Made by a program: the position numbers and the translations under genes | Shown: positions 23,526 to 34,306 of the stretch, piece by piece | Position numbering within the stretch: position 1 is the first letter of the stretch | Layout of the letters: each line of letters begins with the position of its first letter | Source: Perilla frutescens | Lineage: Eukaryota > Streptophyta > Magnoliopsida > Lamiales > Lamiaceae | Length of the DNA stretch: 64,000 nt | NCBI GenBank assembly: GCA_026008535.1 | Contig: BRKX01000004.1 | Span: 43,652,501 to 43,716,500 of the forward strand | Direction of reading: 5' to 3' | Notes under the pieces: generated by a model | What the model was told of the DNA's origin: nothing | The model's input: the letters and a program-made list of their open reading frames with translations, nothing else | The model's database searches: none

Positions 23526-24330
23526 AAGGGTGTTTCTATTTGCACCACTAATTTTACTCTTTGCACTTTCCTTACTCAATGCACTACAGATTTTACTTTT
23601 TGCACCACACATATTTACATTAATACCATTCGCTCTAAAAATATTTGTTTTACTTAAAAAAAAAATGTTCAGAAGCACAATTTCGAACACATTCACTTTG
23701 TTCGAGAATATTAATTCGAACGATTCCAATACTTTGAAAAAATTTAGTTCGGAAACTAAAGTTTGAACAACTCTCATTTGTTCGGAAACTAAAGTTCGAA
23801 CAACCCTCATTTGTTCGGAAACTAAAGTTTGAACGACACTTAGAAAATTTCAGGGTATAAAAGTGTTAGAAAATATTTTCCAAACGAACTATGTTCGAAA
23901 ATTGAAGTTCGAACCACTCTAGTATGTTCGAAAACTTAAATTCGAACGCCATGAACTCCGTTTTTCTCCAATTGTTGTTCGAAAAATGGAGTTCGAACCA
24001 CTCCAAAATGTTCAAAATTTCCAGTTCGAACGAATCGCGATCTGAACAAAAAAAACCCTCCACAACACGTTATAAACTCGATTATTTTCAATCAATACAC
24101 CCATACTAGCATCTAACACTTCTAGTAAACTATTATAAGTTGATGAATAATTCGATTAATTTTTTTTTTAATTTTTATTTAGTTTTGAATTTGTGGTGCA
24201 TTGAGTAATTTTAGTAGTATGAACAAGTAATAAAAGGGTATTGAAATAATTTTACAATTATTTTATTTTTTCTTTATTTCTTTTATGGTGCAAAAAGTAA
24301 AAGTAGTGGTGCAAATAGTCGCTCCTTCGA
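23526..24330. mobile_element. Non-autonomous MULE-like element, both TIRs present
   Basis: The left end (GGGTGTTTCTATTTGCACC, ACTAATTTTACTCTTTGCAC) and the inverted right end (GTGCAAAAAGTAAAAGTAG, TGGTGCAAATAGTCGCTCC) form TIRs of roughly 40 bases. Inside are GTTCGAA-type palindromic subterminal units (23690-24040) and GTGCATTGAGTAA words. It aligns in inverse orientation with 9011-9734 and shares the terminal module of MULE A, so MULE A-type transposase is the likely mobiliser. I could not find a convincing 9-bp target duplication. Confidence 0.75.
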
Positions 24331-24950
24331 CCCTTCCCAACTATTGTCAAATTTGGGGTTAGGATTGCAAATAACCCTATCAATAAAATTACAAATTCAT
24401 TAGGAATTGTCGAGAAATTGATGAGTAGTTTATTTTTTGAATTAGTAAATAATAGGTCATTCTAAATTTGCCTAGAAAATTCGAGTGGCTTCTCTTCAAC
24501 ACTCACCCATCCGGTCGTGGTCATCCATTATCTGTCTTGCTATGCCACGCACCCATCACCAATCAAAACTAGCCACGTCACCAACTCGACGATTCTAGGA
24601 ATATAAATTAGTTTTTAGAACTAGTTCTTTTAAAATTATAAATTTTACACCTTTTTTTAACATAAACTTCAAATTATCACACCAAAACACAAATTTAACA
24701 CATTTTGTAAATTTACTAACAATTCCAATTTCAAAGAAAATTAAAATTAACGTGGATGTTGAAAAATATATGTATACTGACCGTCCAATTAGTAAAAACA
24801 ACACTATTTCAAAAGACATCTATTAGAGATCGAACATCGTCAATTTTCTTGATGGTCGATTTCACTGAAGTTGAAATTGATATTAAATTTGCGAAATATG
24901 TTAAGTTGGTAATTTTCGGGTAATAATTTAAAGTTCATACTAAAAAAAAA
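24331..24950. other. Intergenic, unclassified
   Basis: AT-rich DNA with no coding signal or clear repeat. Nothing recognised. Confidence 0.4.
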
Positions 24951-26270
24951 GGAAAATTCTAAACACAATCCCAACTATTTTATAAGACGTCAATTCTCCT
25001 GTACACTGGTTGCACATTAAAAAGGTCAACACATTGATCGTTGATATTTTTTTTTTGGTCAAAATAGGTACTTTTTAAAGATACATGTGATACTTTTTTG
25101 AATTTTGAGCGATACTTTTTAATGCTATGGTTGATACTGATTTTGATTGTTTTTTTTTTTGTCTGATACTTTTTAAGGATACAAGTGATACTTTAGGACA
25201 TTTGAGAGTGATAATTTTTAGTATTACGGTTGACATTGATTTTGATGATTTTTAACGCATTGATCCGGTCAATGCTTTTGATGATTTGTTGATTAATGCA
25301 TTGACCCGGTAAACGCGTGTTGACCGTCTAATACGTACTTAGTGCATGTAAGACCTGTCATTTATAAATTAAAAATAAAAATATGAAAATACACTTTTAC
25401 TGCTTAGCCACCACACACCTTATACCCTATCATAACCCTCACACCTTTTCTATAATTAAATAATGAGAGAGAAACATCTGGATAAAAAATCATAGCAACT
25501 TACAACCTCAATTTTTCTATAATTAAGAAAACATGAGGATATAATATTAAATGGTTATGATTTTATATTTATATTTTATTTTTGGAGGAAAAATATCAAT
25601 TCATTAAACCACCGGAGAGAGCCCTTCCACATCCAAGGTTTTACAGCAAACTGGGGTTTATCTAGTAAAAAAAATAAAATTATTGTCACTAATCACTAAT
25701 TCTGCTAGTTCATATGCAAATTTATTTGCAGACTGCCGAGCCCATATAAACCTAACTTGCTCGAACTGAGAAACAATCGAATGAATATCTTCCACCACTC
25801 CTTTTTCTAATCACCATACCCGACCTTGTGCCTACTCCCTTCTTGATTGTTGCATTTGGGTTCACTTTCCAGTAACTCGCAGGGGGTAATTCTCCCATGG
25901 GGTTGGGTGTATTTGTATTTTCCTTGGTTATCTGTACTGTCTCTCATGCAGCCAGATAATCTTGCATGAGCTTTAGAGATATGTCAAAACACTCCATGTG
26001 GGTCATTTTTTTAGTATGTAAGTTAGCATATCACGTTGTTGTTTTTTGTTTTTTTTCTAGTACAACATATCACGTTGTTGTGATTTTATGTTTAAATTTT
26101 TATCTTTTTATTTAACTGTAGAACATAGACAGGATTATAGTATCGTAGGCTATGATATGATTTTAGGTGGGTGGCTAAGGGGTAAAACAATCTTTTTTAT
26201 TTATATTTCTATTTTATAAAATATTAGAGGTTATAAAGAGTAAAATGGAAATTGTGTTCAGAATTTCTCA
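24950..26270. mobile_element. Putative TIR element interrupted by a LINE fragment
   Basis: The left side (TTCTAAACACAATCCCAACT near 24957; ACTGCTTAGCCACCACACACC near 25400) has inverted partners on the right (GTGTTCAGAATTTCTCAC near 26255; GTGGGTGGCTAAGGGGTAAA near 26168). About 25070-25260 is a two-copy tandem repeat of roughly 104 bases built on GATACTTTTTAA. Similarity between the arms is patchy, so boundaries are approximate. Confidence 0.4.
25570..25990 (-). pseudogene. LINE reverse transcriptase C-terminal RNase H fragment
   Basis: Read on the minus strand, a segment with YWKVNPNATIKKG is followed, after a deletion and a frame change, by VVEDIHSIVSQFEQVRFIWA and QSANKFAYELAELV. These match the type-1 RNase H domain at the end of plant LINE ORF2 proteins (RVT_3 family): the strand after the first acidic site and the last helix with its conserved Asn-Ala pattern. 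The first catalytic Asp position appears as Asn. Stops are present. Reverse transcriptase and endonuclease are absent, as expected of a 5'-truncated LINE. Confidence 0.55.
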
Positions 26271-26562
26271 CAAATAAAAAATAAAAAAATCATTTGAAGT
26301 TCAATATAGTGGTATGAATATCTCTCCAAGTCCAACCCAGTCTTGTGGGGGAGGTGGTGGAGTAAAAGATAGTCGTTGGCATTGTATATTCACAAATTAA
26401 ACTACACTAGCCACGACTACTTCGAACGACGAAAGAGCCTACTCCCACCAATGTCTTTCTTTATATATAGTTTTCCTTTATTATTATATCTTCTTCGATA
26501 TTCCGATTTATGATTTGGCTGTTGGAGTCCGAATGATCGTTACCTTCCTCTGACGATCTTCA

Positions 26563-26572
26563 ATTTTAATGT
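26563..26572. repeat. Left 10-bp target site duplication of MULE D
   Basis: ATTTTAATGT at 26563-26572 is repeated exactly at 31104-31113, directly outside the TIRs. A 9-11 bp duplication is characteristic of Mutator superfamily insertion. Confidence 0.9.
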
Positions 26573-26740
26573 GAGAAAATTTCGATTTTGGTCCCATAAG
26601 ACATGGGTTAGTCCGATTTTGGTCCCAACCCTATCACTTTTGGTCCCAAATCATAATTTATTATTAAATCTGGTCCCATAGGACAGTGAAGTATCAAATT
26701 TGGTCCCACAATTTAGACGGAAATAAAATGGGTTGACGGC
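26573..26740. repeat. Left TIR of MULE D
   Basis: Tandem GGTCCCA words spaced by 16-30 bases; matches the inverted sequence at 30905-31103. Good by-eye identity over the outer 85 bases, with about ten differences. Confidence 0.88.
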
Positions 26741-26909
26741 AAAGTACAATCACGTGACATTCATGTGCGATTTATCCCTAAATTGAACAAAAAACCCCCA
26801 AATCAAAGCATAGAACCCTAATTTCTCCCCGATTCCAAAAAGACCCAAAACAGTGAACCCTAATTTCTCCCCTAATTTCGATCAAGCCCGTCGATTCTTC
26901 AAAAGCACG

Positions 26910-29900
26910 ATGATTCGAAGGAAGTTATTCCTACCAATGCCACACCCTAACTACAGTAAGTTTTCTCCCTCGGTTCCATTCTCAATTTCATTCGCAATTT
27001 TTAGTTTTCAGTTTAAGAATTGTGATGGCTTTTGATTTTGATGGTTCCTCATTTTTTTCTTGTTAGGTGGGTGTGATTACTGGTACACGTTGAAGCTCGT
27101 GCATGGAGGAATGACCTTGAATGATTCGGGTAAGATGCTCTATTTAGAGGGTAATACTTCTGCGTTTGATTTTATAGACACACATAAGTGGTGTAGGAAA
27201 TATCTAGAAGGCCTTTGTGAACAACTAGGGTACATGGGGAGTAAATTTTTTTACGGGGATGATGAGAAGGGTGGTCTGAAGTTGATGGAGTGTGAGGCAG
27301 ACTTGTGGTGCTTAATTAGAAGGGCTGAAGTGAGTGGGGAATTTACTCTGTATTTAGATGGGAAGAAAGAGAATGTTGATGATGGTAGGGAAATTGTTGA
27401 TGGAGAGGTTGAGTACATAGATGATGAACCTACAGAGCCTGTTGAGCAACAAATTCAGACTGTGAAGAGGTTAAAAACTAGATATATGCAGACATACTTA
27501 GTTGCTGAGGCTGAGGCTGAGGTTGCTGAGGCTGATGAGAATGTGAGGGTTGCAGAGGCTGATCTAGGTGAGAATGTGAGGGTTACAGAGGCTGATCTAG
27601 GTGAGAATGTGAGGGATGAATTGGTGCATGGGGAGTTATTTGATGGAGAGTTATTTGATAATGTCATAGATGTAGATGAAGGCAGGGTTGGTGGTGATCT
27701 AGGTGAGAAGGTGAGGGCTGCAGGGGCAGGATTAGGTTTGAATGTTGAGGTTGAAGTAGTTGATGAAGAGTTATTTGATAATGTCATTGAGGAGGTGTTG
27801 GTTGTGGAACAATCTGTGTTGGAAGAGAAAGAGAAAGAGAAAGCTATATTGGAAGAGGAGTTTGGGAGTGACAGTGAGGATATAGATTTTAGTTGTGATG
27901 AAGACAGTTGTGATGAGCTAATGGATGAAATTATATTCACTGAGAATGTGGACACAGATGTTGAGTGGATGGGTACAAAAGCTAATGAGGAGGATGTTGA
28001 AGGCTCATCATCACTCTCTGATGAGAGTGAGGGTGATGATATGGATTCTGAGCTAGAGAGTCTTGAATCAGCAGATGAAGGCGAAGGAGCTGTGACTGTG
28101 GGTGGTGATAGAGGATCAAGCTCACAGAACCCTCACTTTGAGCTTGGTCAAGTATTCAGCACCAAGCTGCAGTTTAAAGAAGTTGTGAACACCAACTCAG
28201 TGATGATGGGAAGGGCTACCAAGTTTGTAAAAAATGATGCTAGGAGGATCTATGCTAGGTGTAAGAAGGAAGGTGAGGGTTGTGTCTGGCATATTAATGC
28301 ACTGAAGGTGAAGAATGAAGAAGCATGGCGGATTAGAGAGCTTGACTTGGGACATTCATGTGCCAGACAGTTTCATGGCACTAGTGCCAAGTCAAGTTGG
28401 CTAGCAAAAAGATTTGAGAGGAGTTTTAGAGTTGATCCAAAGAGAAGTATAAAGAGCTTCAGGAAGGAGGCTATTTCAGAGCTTGGAGTGTATGTATCCA
28501 CTCAGCAAGCAATCAGGGCAAGATAGAAGTTGCTCAAGCTGATTGAGGGGTCTAATGCTGAGCAATACAGCAAACTATGGGACTATGCAGACACATTGAA
28601 GAAGAAGAATCCAGGATCTACTGTGATTCTAGACTTGGATGCAGCTGATGATGGCAACACTTTCAGAAGGTTTTATGTGTGTTTGGGTGCTGTGAAAAGA
28701 GGTTTCAAGGCAGGTTGTAGGCCTTGGATAGGTGTGGATGGGTGCCATCTCAGTGGCCAGAATACTGGAGTGTTGTTGACTGCTGTGGGTATGGATCCAA
28801 ATAATGATCCATATCCTTTGTCATATGCTGTGGTGTCTTCTGAAAATAGAGAAGCATGTGAGTGGTTTCTGCAACTTGTCAAGGATGACCTCATGAGTGA
28901 AAGGCAGGATGTATATACATTCATGTCTGATAGGCAAAAGGGATTAATAGGGGCATTTGAGACTGTCCTTTCTGGGGTAGAGAATAGATTTTGTGTGAGG
29001 CATCTTCATGGAAACATGAAGAGAGCTGGGTTCAGAGGGGCTAACTTCAAGAAGCTGTTGTGGAAGGCTGCTAACTCAACAACTGTTGGAGCATTTAACA
29101 AGGTGATGGTTGAGATTGAGTAGCTAGATAAGAAGTGTAAGGAATGGCTGCAAGCAAAGCCCCTCTCTGAATGGTCCAAGTCACACTTCTCTACATTTGG
29201 TAAGTGTGACACCTTAGTCAACAACATGTGTGAACAATTTAATGGGTGTTTGGTGAATGCTAGGGACAAACCCATTTTGACCATGCTGGAATGGATAAGG
29301 GAATACATGATGGCAAGGCTGCAAAAAAGGAGAGATAAGGCTGAGAGGAAGTGTGAAGGGAGAAAGCAGTGTGAGAGAATCAGACTGATTGTTGGGAAGA
29401 ACATGCAGAAGTCTGGAGATTGTATTCCAGTCAAGTCAAGTGCAGAGAAATATGAGGTTTTCAGTTTTGATGGATCAAGGTATGCAGTGAATTTGCAGAC
29501 CTATACCTGTGATTGTAGAAGGTGGGACCTATCAGGCATACCTTGCAAACATGCCACTAGTGCAATCTGTGCAGATGGGCTTGATCCAGAAGACTTTGTG
29601 CACAAGTGCTACTCTATAGAGACTTATGAGTCAGTTTACAGACATGCCATAAGTCCTATGAGTGGAGAAGATTTATAGGAGAAGACTGGCTACATACCAC
29701 CCTTGCCACCTGCCTTTCATAAGAAGAAGAAGAAGGGATGGCCTCAGAAGGAAAGAAGGAGTGGGGCCTGTGAAAGCCCAGTCAACAGGCAGAAGAAAGG
29801 GGGCACAAGTTTGCAGAGGCTTGGGAAGCAAAACTTCCATGTAGTCTGTGGTTTTTGTGGTGAAGAGGGTCACAACAGACTTGGGTGTGAACTGAGAAAG

Positions 29901-30487
29901 GTACATTACATGACTGCCACTTAAGTTTATTCTTATCATTAAATTTTGGTGGTGATCTAATTGTATGCATTATACCCTCTTAGGAAATTGAAGCTCAACC
30001 TGACTACCCTATGAATGAAGGTGATGAAGATGCAGCCATGCTTGACTTCATAGACAGTTTCCCAAAAACCAGCACCTAAACCAAGCCATCAACAGTCCAG
30101 GGGAGAAAAGAGCTTGTAAGTTACTTCCAATATCTTCAATTTTTCTGTTATTGTTCATTCTACTAATCTGATTGACTTCATAATTTTTAGGCAAAAAGAA
30201 GAGTGCATTTTGCCACCAATGTTCAAGAAAGAGAGGCTGCTGTGAGTGGAGAGCAATATAGCATATCTAATGAAGTCCAAGCCACACAGCAGCCCAAATA
30301 GAAGGGCATTCAAATCAGAGAGCCCCCACCTATGAGTTTCCATCCAAATGAGTTTGTTGGTGGTGCTGGTGGTGCTTCAAAGGGCAAGGAAAGCATGGAT
30401 GTGTTCACTGCAGGGGGTAAGAAGTATGTGACTTTGTCTGGCTTGAAGTCTGTCTTGAAGAAGAAGAAGGAGGGTGCAAAGGGTTGA
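26910..30487 (+). pseudogene. MURA-type transposase of MULE D, five in-frame stops
   Basis: Four exons fit one frame: 26910-26955, 27067-29900, 29984-30115 and 30191-30487, GT-AG introns, 1,103 codons. Residues about 17-110 form a PB1-like N-terminal domain (YWYTLKLVHGG). A long Asp/Glu/Val-rich linker with tandem repeats (GENVR units) follows to about 360. Next come the MuDR DNA-binding region (RIYARCKKEGEGCVWHI), the DDE core (D near 571 in GVDGCHL, D near 636 in MSDRQKG, E near 737 in MCEQFN, with CVRHLH between), a SWIM finger (CDCRRWDLSGIPCKHA near 827) and a CCHC knuckle (CGFCGEEGHNRLGC near 944). A basic C-terminus ends KKKKEGAKG. Stops: TAG 28524, TAG 29121, TAG 29676, TAA 30077, TAG 30299. 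Everything else is in frame, so inactivation looks recent. Confidence 0.88.
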
Positions 30488-30555
30488 TTGCCCTTGGTAT
30501 TGCTTTTGACTGTATGCAGCTTGTAATTGAAGCTTTTTTGACTGTTGTGCTTTCA

Positions 30556-30680
30556 ATTTTTTGCCCAGCTGCTATTTTTTGCCTATAAGCATGCTCTTGG
30601 TTGTAGCATGGGTTAAAACTCATTTCATTTTTTGCCCAGTAGCTGTTTTTATGTATACGCATGCTATTACTTGTAGTTTA
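30556..30680. repeat. Tandem duplication in the 3' part of MULE D
   Basis: TTTTTGCCCAGCTGCTATTT and TTTTTGCCCAGTAGCTGTTT, each followed by GCATGCT and TTGTAG words, form two copies of about 75-80 bases downstream of the transposase stop. Confidence 0.6.
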
Positions 30681-30904
30681 GGTTAAACATGGCTTTTTGG
30701 TATATAATTCATCACACTTAATTGTCTAATGTTTGGGATTTTATGCTTTCTTTTAATTTAGTACTTTCAATTTGATGAATTGGTGCGTATATATATTCAG
30801 ATGCATGTTTCTGGGAAAATTGGAACCAAATCAGGTTAATTTTCTAGCAAATTAGTTCAATTTTGCCTCCAATTGAAATGAAATTGAAATTTTCTGCCAT
30901 TTTT

Positions 30905-31103
30905 ATGTTTGGGTCCAAAATCGATAAAAAATTGGGACCAAAATCGATAAAAAAATTGGGACCAAAATCGATAATTTTTTTAACGGTAAACGTTACGGTG
31001 GGACCAAAAGTGATAATTAATTCGATTTGGGACCAAAAGTGATAGAGCTGGGACCAAAATTGGACTAACCCATATCCTGTGGGACCAAAATCGAAATTTT
31101 CTC
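30905..31103. repeat. Right TIR and subterminal repeats of MULE D
   Basis: The outer 85 bases invert the left TIR. Inside it GGGACCAAAATCGATAA-like words recur three times at about 20-27 base pitch (30935-30985), extending the array beyond the paired TIR. Confidence 0.85.
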
Positions 31104-31113
31104 ATTTTAATGT
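31104..31113. repeat. Right 10-bp target site duplication of MULE D
   Basis: ATTTTAATGT, identical to 26563-26572. Confidence 0.9.
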
Positions 31114-31907
31114 CTTCACTTATCTACAGAGCTCAGCAGTGTTCTCTGTTCGATTTTATATTTATTCGACTCAACTGCAAGTACATAGCGTGACCACACT
31201 GATGTAGAGCAATGAACAAAGTGTCGTATTCACAGAAACTAATAAAACAATTTAGATGTGAGTAATATGACATCAGTTCCCTAATAGTACTATCAAGGCA
31301 ACAAATTAAAAGTTTTGTTTATATTAACTATTAATTAAGGTCGAATATGGAAATAGTTACAAGTTCTAAATTCAGAGATGATGAAATATTATGGGTTTTG
31401 ATTTCATTAATTCTTCCAAACAATTTCAATTTAATTCAATGATTTATTCATGATTTACTTTTATTAGGATAATCACTCAATTAGTTTAAACCTTCTCTTG
31501 AAGTAGTTAGTTGGCATATTAAGCAATTATAAAGAATAATAATAAAAAAAATTTACATATACTTCACTTCCAGTAAGTCCAGTTATATTTCAATTGTCGG
31601 ATTTGGAGGTGTAGCTAGGGTAGATTTGTTAAAAAAGAGAAAAAAAATAGATATTTTACAGTAATTATTGAATGATTGATCGAGTTATTTCGGCTAAAAC
31701 CTCTAAATATTGGTTTGTTTTAACATATTTTATCTAAAAATCAATGTTAATTATATTTTATATTTACAACGTTTTCTAACTTCCAACATGTTTATTTATC
31801 TTTTGTGTGTGCGTGTACTGATTTCTTTATTTGTTATTTTGTTTTCTTTCCATCCTTAACGTTTATACGTATTATGAAATGAGCTTTGAGTATGCAATCT
31901 TAATTTA
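31114..31907. other. Intergenic, unclassified repeat-like DNA
   Basis: CGACTCAACTGCAAGTACATAG near 31170, with the following GTCGTATTCACAG stretch, resembles non-coding parts of plant Ty3-type elements, but I cannot assign it. TTAAGCAATTATAAAGAATA at about 31521 recurs at about 37697. No coding sequence. Confidence 0.3.
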
Positions 31908-32000
31908 CACTACAACAAAAATGCATTTTAACAACGAATTATATCAATAGCAACTCGTTTGAAAAGATTTGGGTCGCTACATTAATTATTCCTAATTAAA
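31908..32000 (+). mobile_element. CACTA-type terminal fragment (left end)
   Basis: CACTACAACAAAAATGCATT begins at 31908, preceded by TTA. CACTAC-AAA-TGCATTTTA is the usual start of plant CACTA and CACTA-derived MITE families, followed here by ACAACGAATTATATC and a GTCGCTAC word. An inverted partner ends at 38787, also flanked by TTA. Confidence 0.55.
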
Positions 32001-32460
32001 GTTTAAACCGCTTCACTTTAATTTTAGGATTTACTAATTTCATTTTAAGGTATATATTTATTTTAAAATTAGGGATTTTATTTATTTATTTATTTTCAAT
32101 TAGGTTTATTATTCCCAATTATGTTTTATATTCATTTAGAAAAATATATTTGTCGAGTGCAGTGTACGAGCTCATACATTAGCGTCGGGCAAGTATATTG
32201 CGTGAATCTCTCGATTTAAAAAAAAAAACTTTAATTTTAGGGTTCACAAAATTCATTTTATGGTATATATTTATTTAGAATTTCATATTTTCAATTAGGG
32301 TTGATTATTTTCAATTAGAGTTTATATTTATTTTGAAAAAATTAATTGTTGAACGCAATGCATAAGCCCACGTACGCAAGTTGCCAAATTAAAAAAAAAA
32401 AAAAATCACTTTAGTTTTATTAGAGTTAATTAATTCTATTTCAGGATATATAATTTTTGA
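32000..32460. repeat. Imperfect tandem repeat, same family as 22930-23525 and 36296-36790
   Basis: TTAATTTTAGG-TT-A---ATTCATTTTA-GGTATATATTTATTT occurs at about 32018, 32232 and (diverged) 32410. Between copies are AGTGTACGAGCTCATACATT and ATGCATAAGCCCACG, the counterparts of GTGCACGATCTCACACATT and CGTGGGCTCGTGC elsewhere. Confidence 0.5.
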
Positions 32461-32509
32461 AATAAAAAATCAGAAAATGGTTAAAAAAATAAAAGAAAAA
32501 AATAGGTGG

Positions 32510-32750
32510 GTGAGTGTACTCCACGTGCGGTGCATGGAGTACACATGCTTTTTTAGATAATTTCATTACCATTTTTGCATGGTTTTTTGGGCTTAAGCCG
32601 GTCTGATGGGCTAGGCCAGGCCCATCAAACCTTGTGCACCACATACTAGCTCATATATTAAAAGTAAGTGTGTGTGTGTATAATTATATTACATTGATGC
32701 CATGAATTATTCTGCTTCAAACTGCAAATTAAGAATGACAATTAATCAAG
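32510..32750. other. Intergenic, unclassified
   Basis: Contains GTGGGTGAGTGTACTCCACG and its neighbourhood, and a GGGCTTAAGCCGGTCTGATGG stretch. No gene or clear repeat recognised. Confidence 0.3.
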
Positions 32751-33880
32751 GGAGTTGCTTTTGCACCAAGAATATTACTCTTTAAATTTCACTTACTCTA
32801 TTCACTTCACATTTTACTCTATACACCTTAATTACACTATTACTTATTCACCCTTATTCCTAAAAATATTATTTAATAATCATTTTAAAAAAAGGAGAGA
32901 AGTGAAGAGAAAGACGTCTATAGTTCATGCCCTTAATATTCTCTCCTTCCAAGCCACTGCCGACGCCAATTCCACTCGCTCCGATCGCCCATCTGCCAAG
33001 CCTGCGGCCACCCACCCTCTTATTTCCTGCAAATATGGAGATTCAACACCACTCCTAGACTCACCCACGAATTTAAGTTAGTTTGTGATTTGAAAAATAT
33101 TTTTCGAACTATTATCAACAAATTCGGAAAACATTTTCCGAACACATGTCATGGCGGATCCTTTTTTTTTCGCGGGGGGGTTCCATTTATGGTTGAACAA
33201 TCATTATTTTGTGCTTTCAAATTTGCTTACATTGACATATAAAAAATAGTGAGCCAGCAATTGTCATCCTATTTGTATTAAGTTCACGTGTGTAAGCAAA
33301 ACAATATTGTTTTACTAACAAGCTATTTTTCTTTCTTATTATTTTCTAGAGTTGATGACACCATACCCCCTATTTCTTACTTTCCATTTTTTCTTATTAA
33401 TAATACTAATTAACATTGATGAACTCTTAAATTTTAGGAATTTTTATTAATAACGTGTAACATTCATAAATCATAAAAAATGAACTGTTTTTTTTGCAAA
33501 TTTGAGATTCAATAGATAGAATTGGATTTTTGGAATTGATTTTCTAGATTTTTTGTTTTATTGTTTTTTTTTTTTTGGTGGATTGATAGACATAACTGAA
33601 TTTTTCTTATAGAAAGTGACAAACTTGGTTGCAGTTGCGGGTGAAGAGTGCCGCCAGAGAAGACGCCGAAGAAGAAGTGGAGAGGGCAGCCGCCAGCCGG
33701 AGAAGACACCGAAGAAGTAGAACACGTTCTGTTCTGTCTTCTTAATTTATTTTTCTTTTTTGACTTTCTTAATTTTTCAATTTTTAGTAAGTATATTTTA
33801 GTAAATTTATAATTAATTAATTTTGAATAATTTTAATTTATGCTATGAAGAGTAAATTTTGTAGCTACCTAATTGGAGCA
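32751..33880. mobile_element. Diverged non-autonomous relative of the MULE A family (candidate)
   Basis: The left end (GGGAGTTGCTTTTGCACC, then ATTACTCTTTAAATTTCACTTACTC and ACATTTTACTCTATACACC) follows the same word order as the TIR at 23526. At 33090-33145 TTCGAAC / TTCGGAAAACATTTTCCGAAC resembles a subterminal unit. A possible right end, TGAAGAGTAAATTTTG, is at 33845. The inner part, including a GAAGAAG-rich stretch at 33650-33720, is unrelated to the other copies. The right boundary is weak. Confidence 0.4.
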
Positions 33881-34306
33881 GATCATGGTGCATGCATGCC
33901 GAACTAGCTAACTTCAAATAAAAGTTTGCATGTATGATTGAAACTATACCACAAGAAGGAGGAAACAAATGAAGAGATCAGAATTCAGAACCATCACATT
34001 AATTAATTAAATAATATAAGATTCAGAGCAAAACTTTTTTAAAAATATGAAAAGAATGAGCAAAAATTAATCAACAATATCTAATTTATATATAAACAAA
34101 ACCCCTAGCCTTTACATTAAGAGATGAAAATACCAATACAAGCCTTGAATTAATATATATTCAATTCGATGGATCGTCTAATTTTAATTTGATCAACAAT
34201 CGATCGATCTTTCCAAAATATCAATCAAGTAGCAAGCATATATACATAAATTTCGCCATTTGACATGGAATGAAACCCTAGCTAATTAATTAATTAAATC
34301 AAGAAA
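33881..34306. other. Intergenic, downstream flank of the kinase gene
   Basis: AT-rich, with several ATTAATTAATTAA runs and GATCGATC words. Probably includes the 3' UTR of the minus-strand kinase gene. No other feature recognised. Confidence 0.35.

Larger units (their letters stand above)
26573..31103 (+). mobile_element. MULE D: complete Mutator-like element with TIRs and 10-bp TSD
   Basis: The element is 4,531 bp. It begins GAGAAAATTTCGATTTTGG and ends with the complement. TIRs of about 85 bases contain three spaced GGTCCCA words (TTTTGGTCCCATAAGACATG, CCGATTTTGGTCCCAACCC, TATCACTTTTGGTCCCAAAT). The right TIR continues with further GGGACCAAAA copies up to about 30910. It is flanked by exact ATTTTAATGT duplications and encodes a single MURA-type transposase. 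Intact ends and TSD suggest a fairly recent insertion, although the gene has five in-frame stops. Confidence 0.92.

Noticed and set aside
26700..26790. G-box CACGTG-like word (ATCACGTGACAT) as MULE D promoter
   Set aside because: One short word between TIR and gene; no second element or TATA box clearly placed, so not listed as a regulatory site.
27455..27955. Ser/Thr-rich open frame on the minus strand
   Set aside because: Antisense shadow of the acidic repeat linker of the MULE D transposase.
32755..33081. Protein gene starting MLLHQEYYSLNF
   Set aside because: The frame crosses the TIR-like terminal region of the candidate MULE relative and has no recognisable motif.
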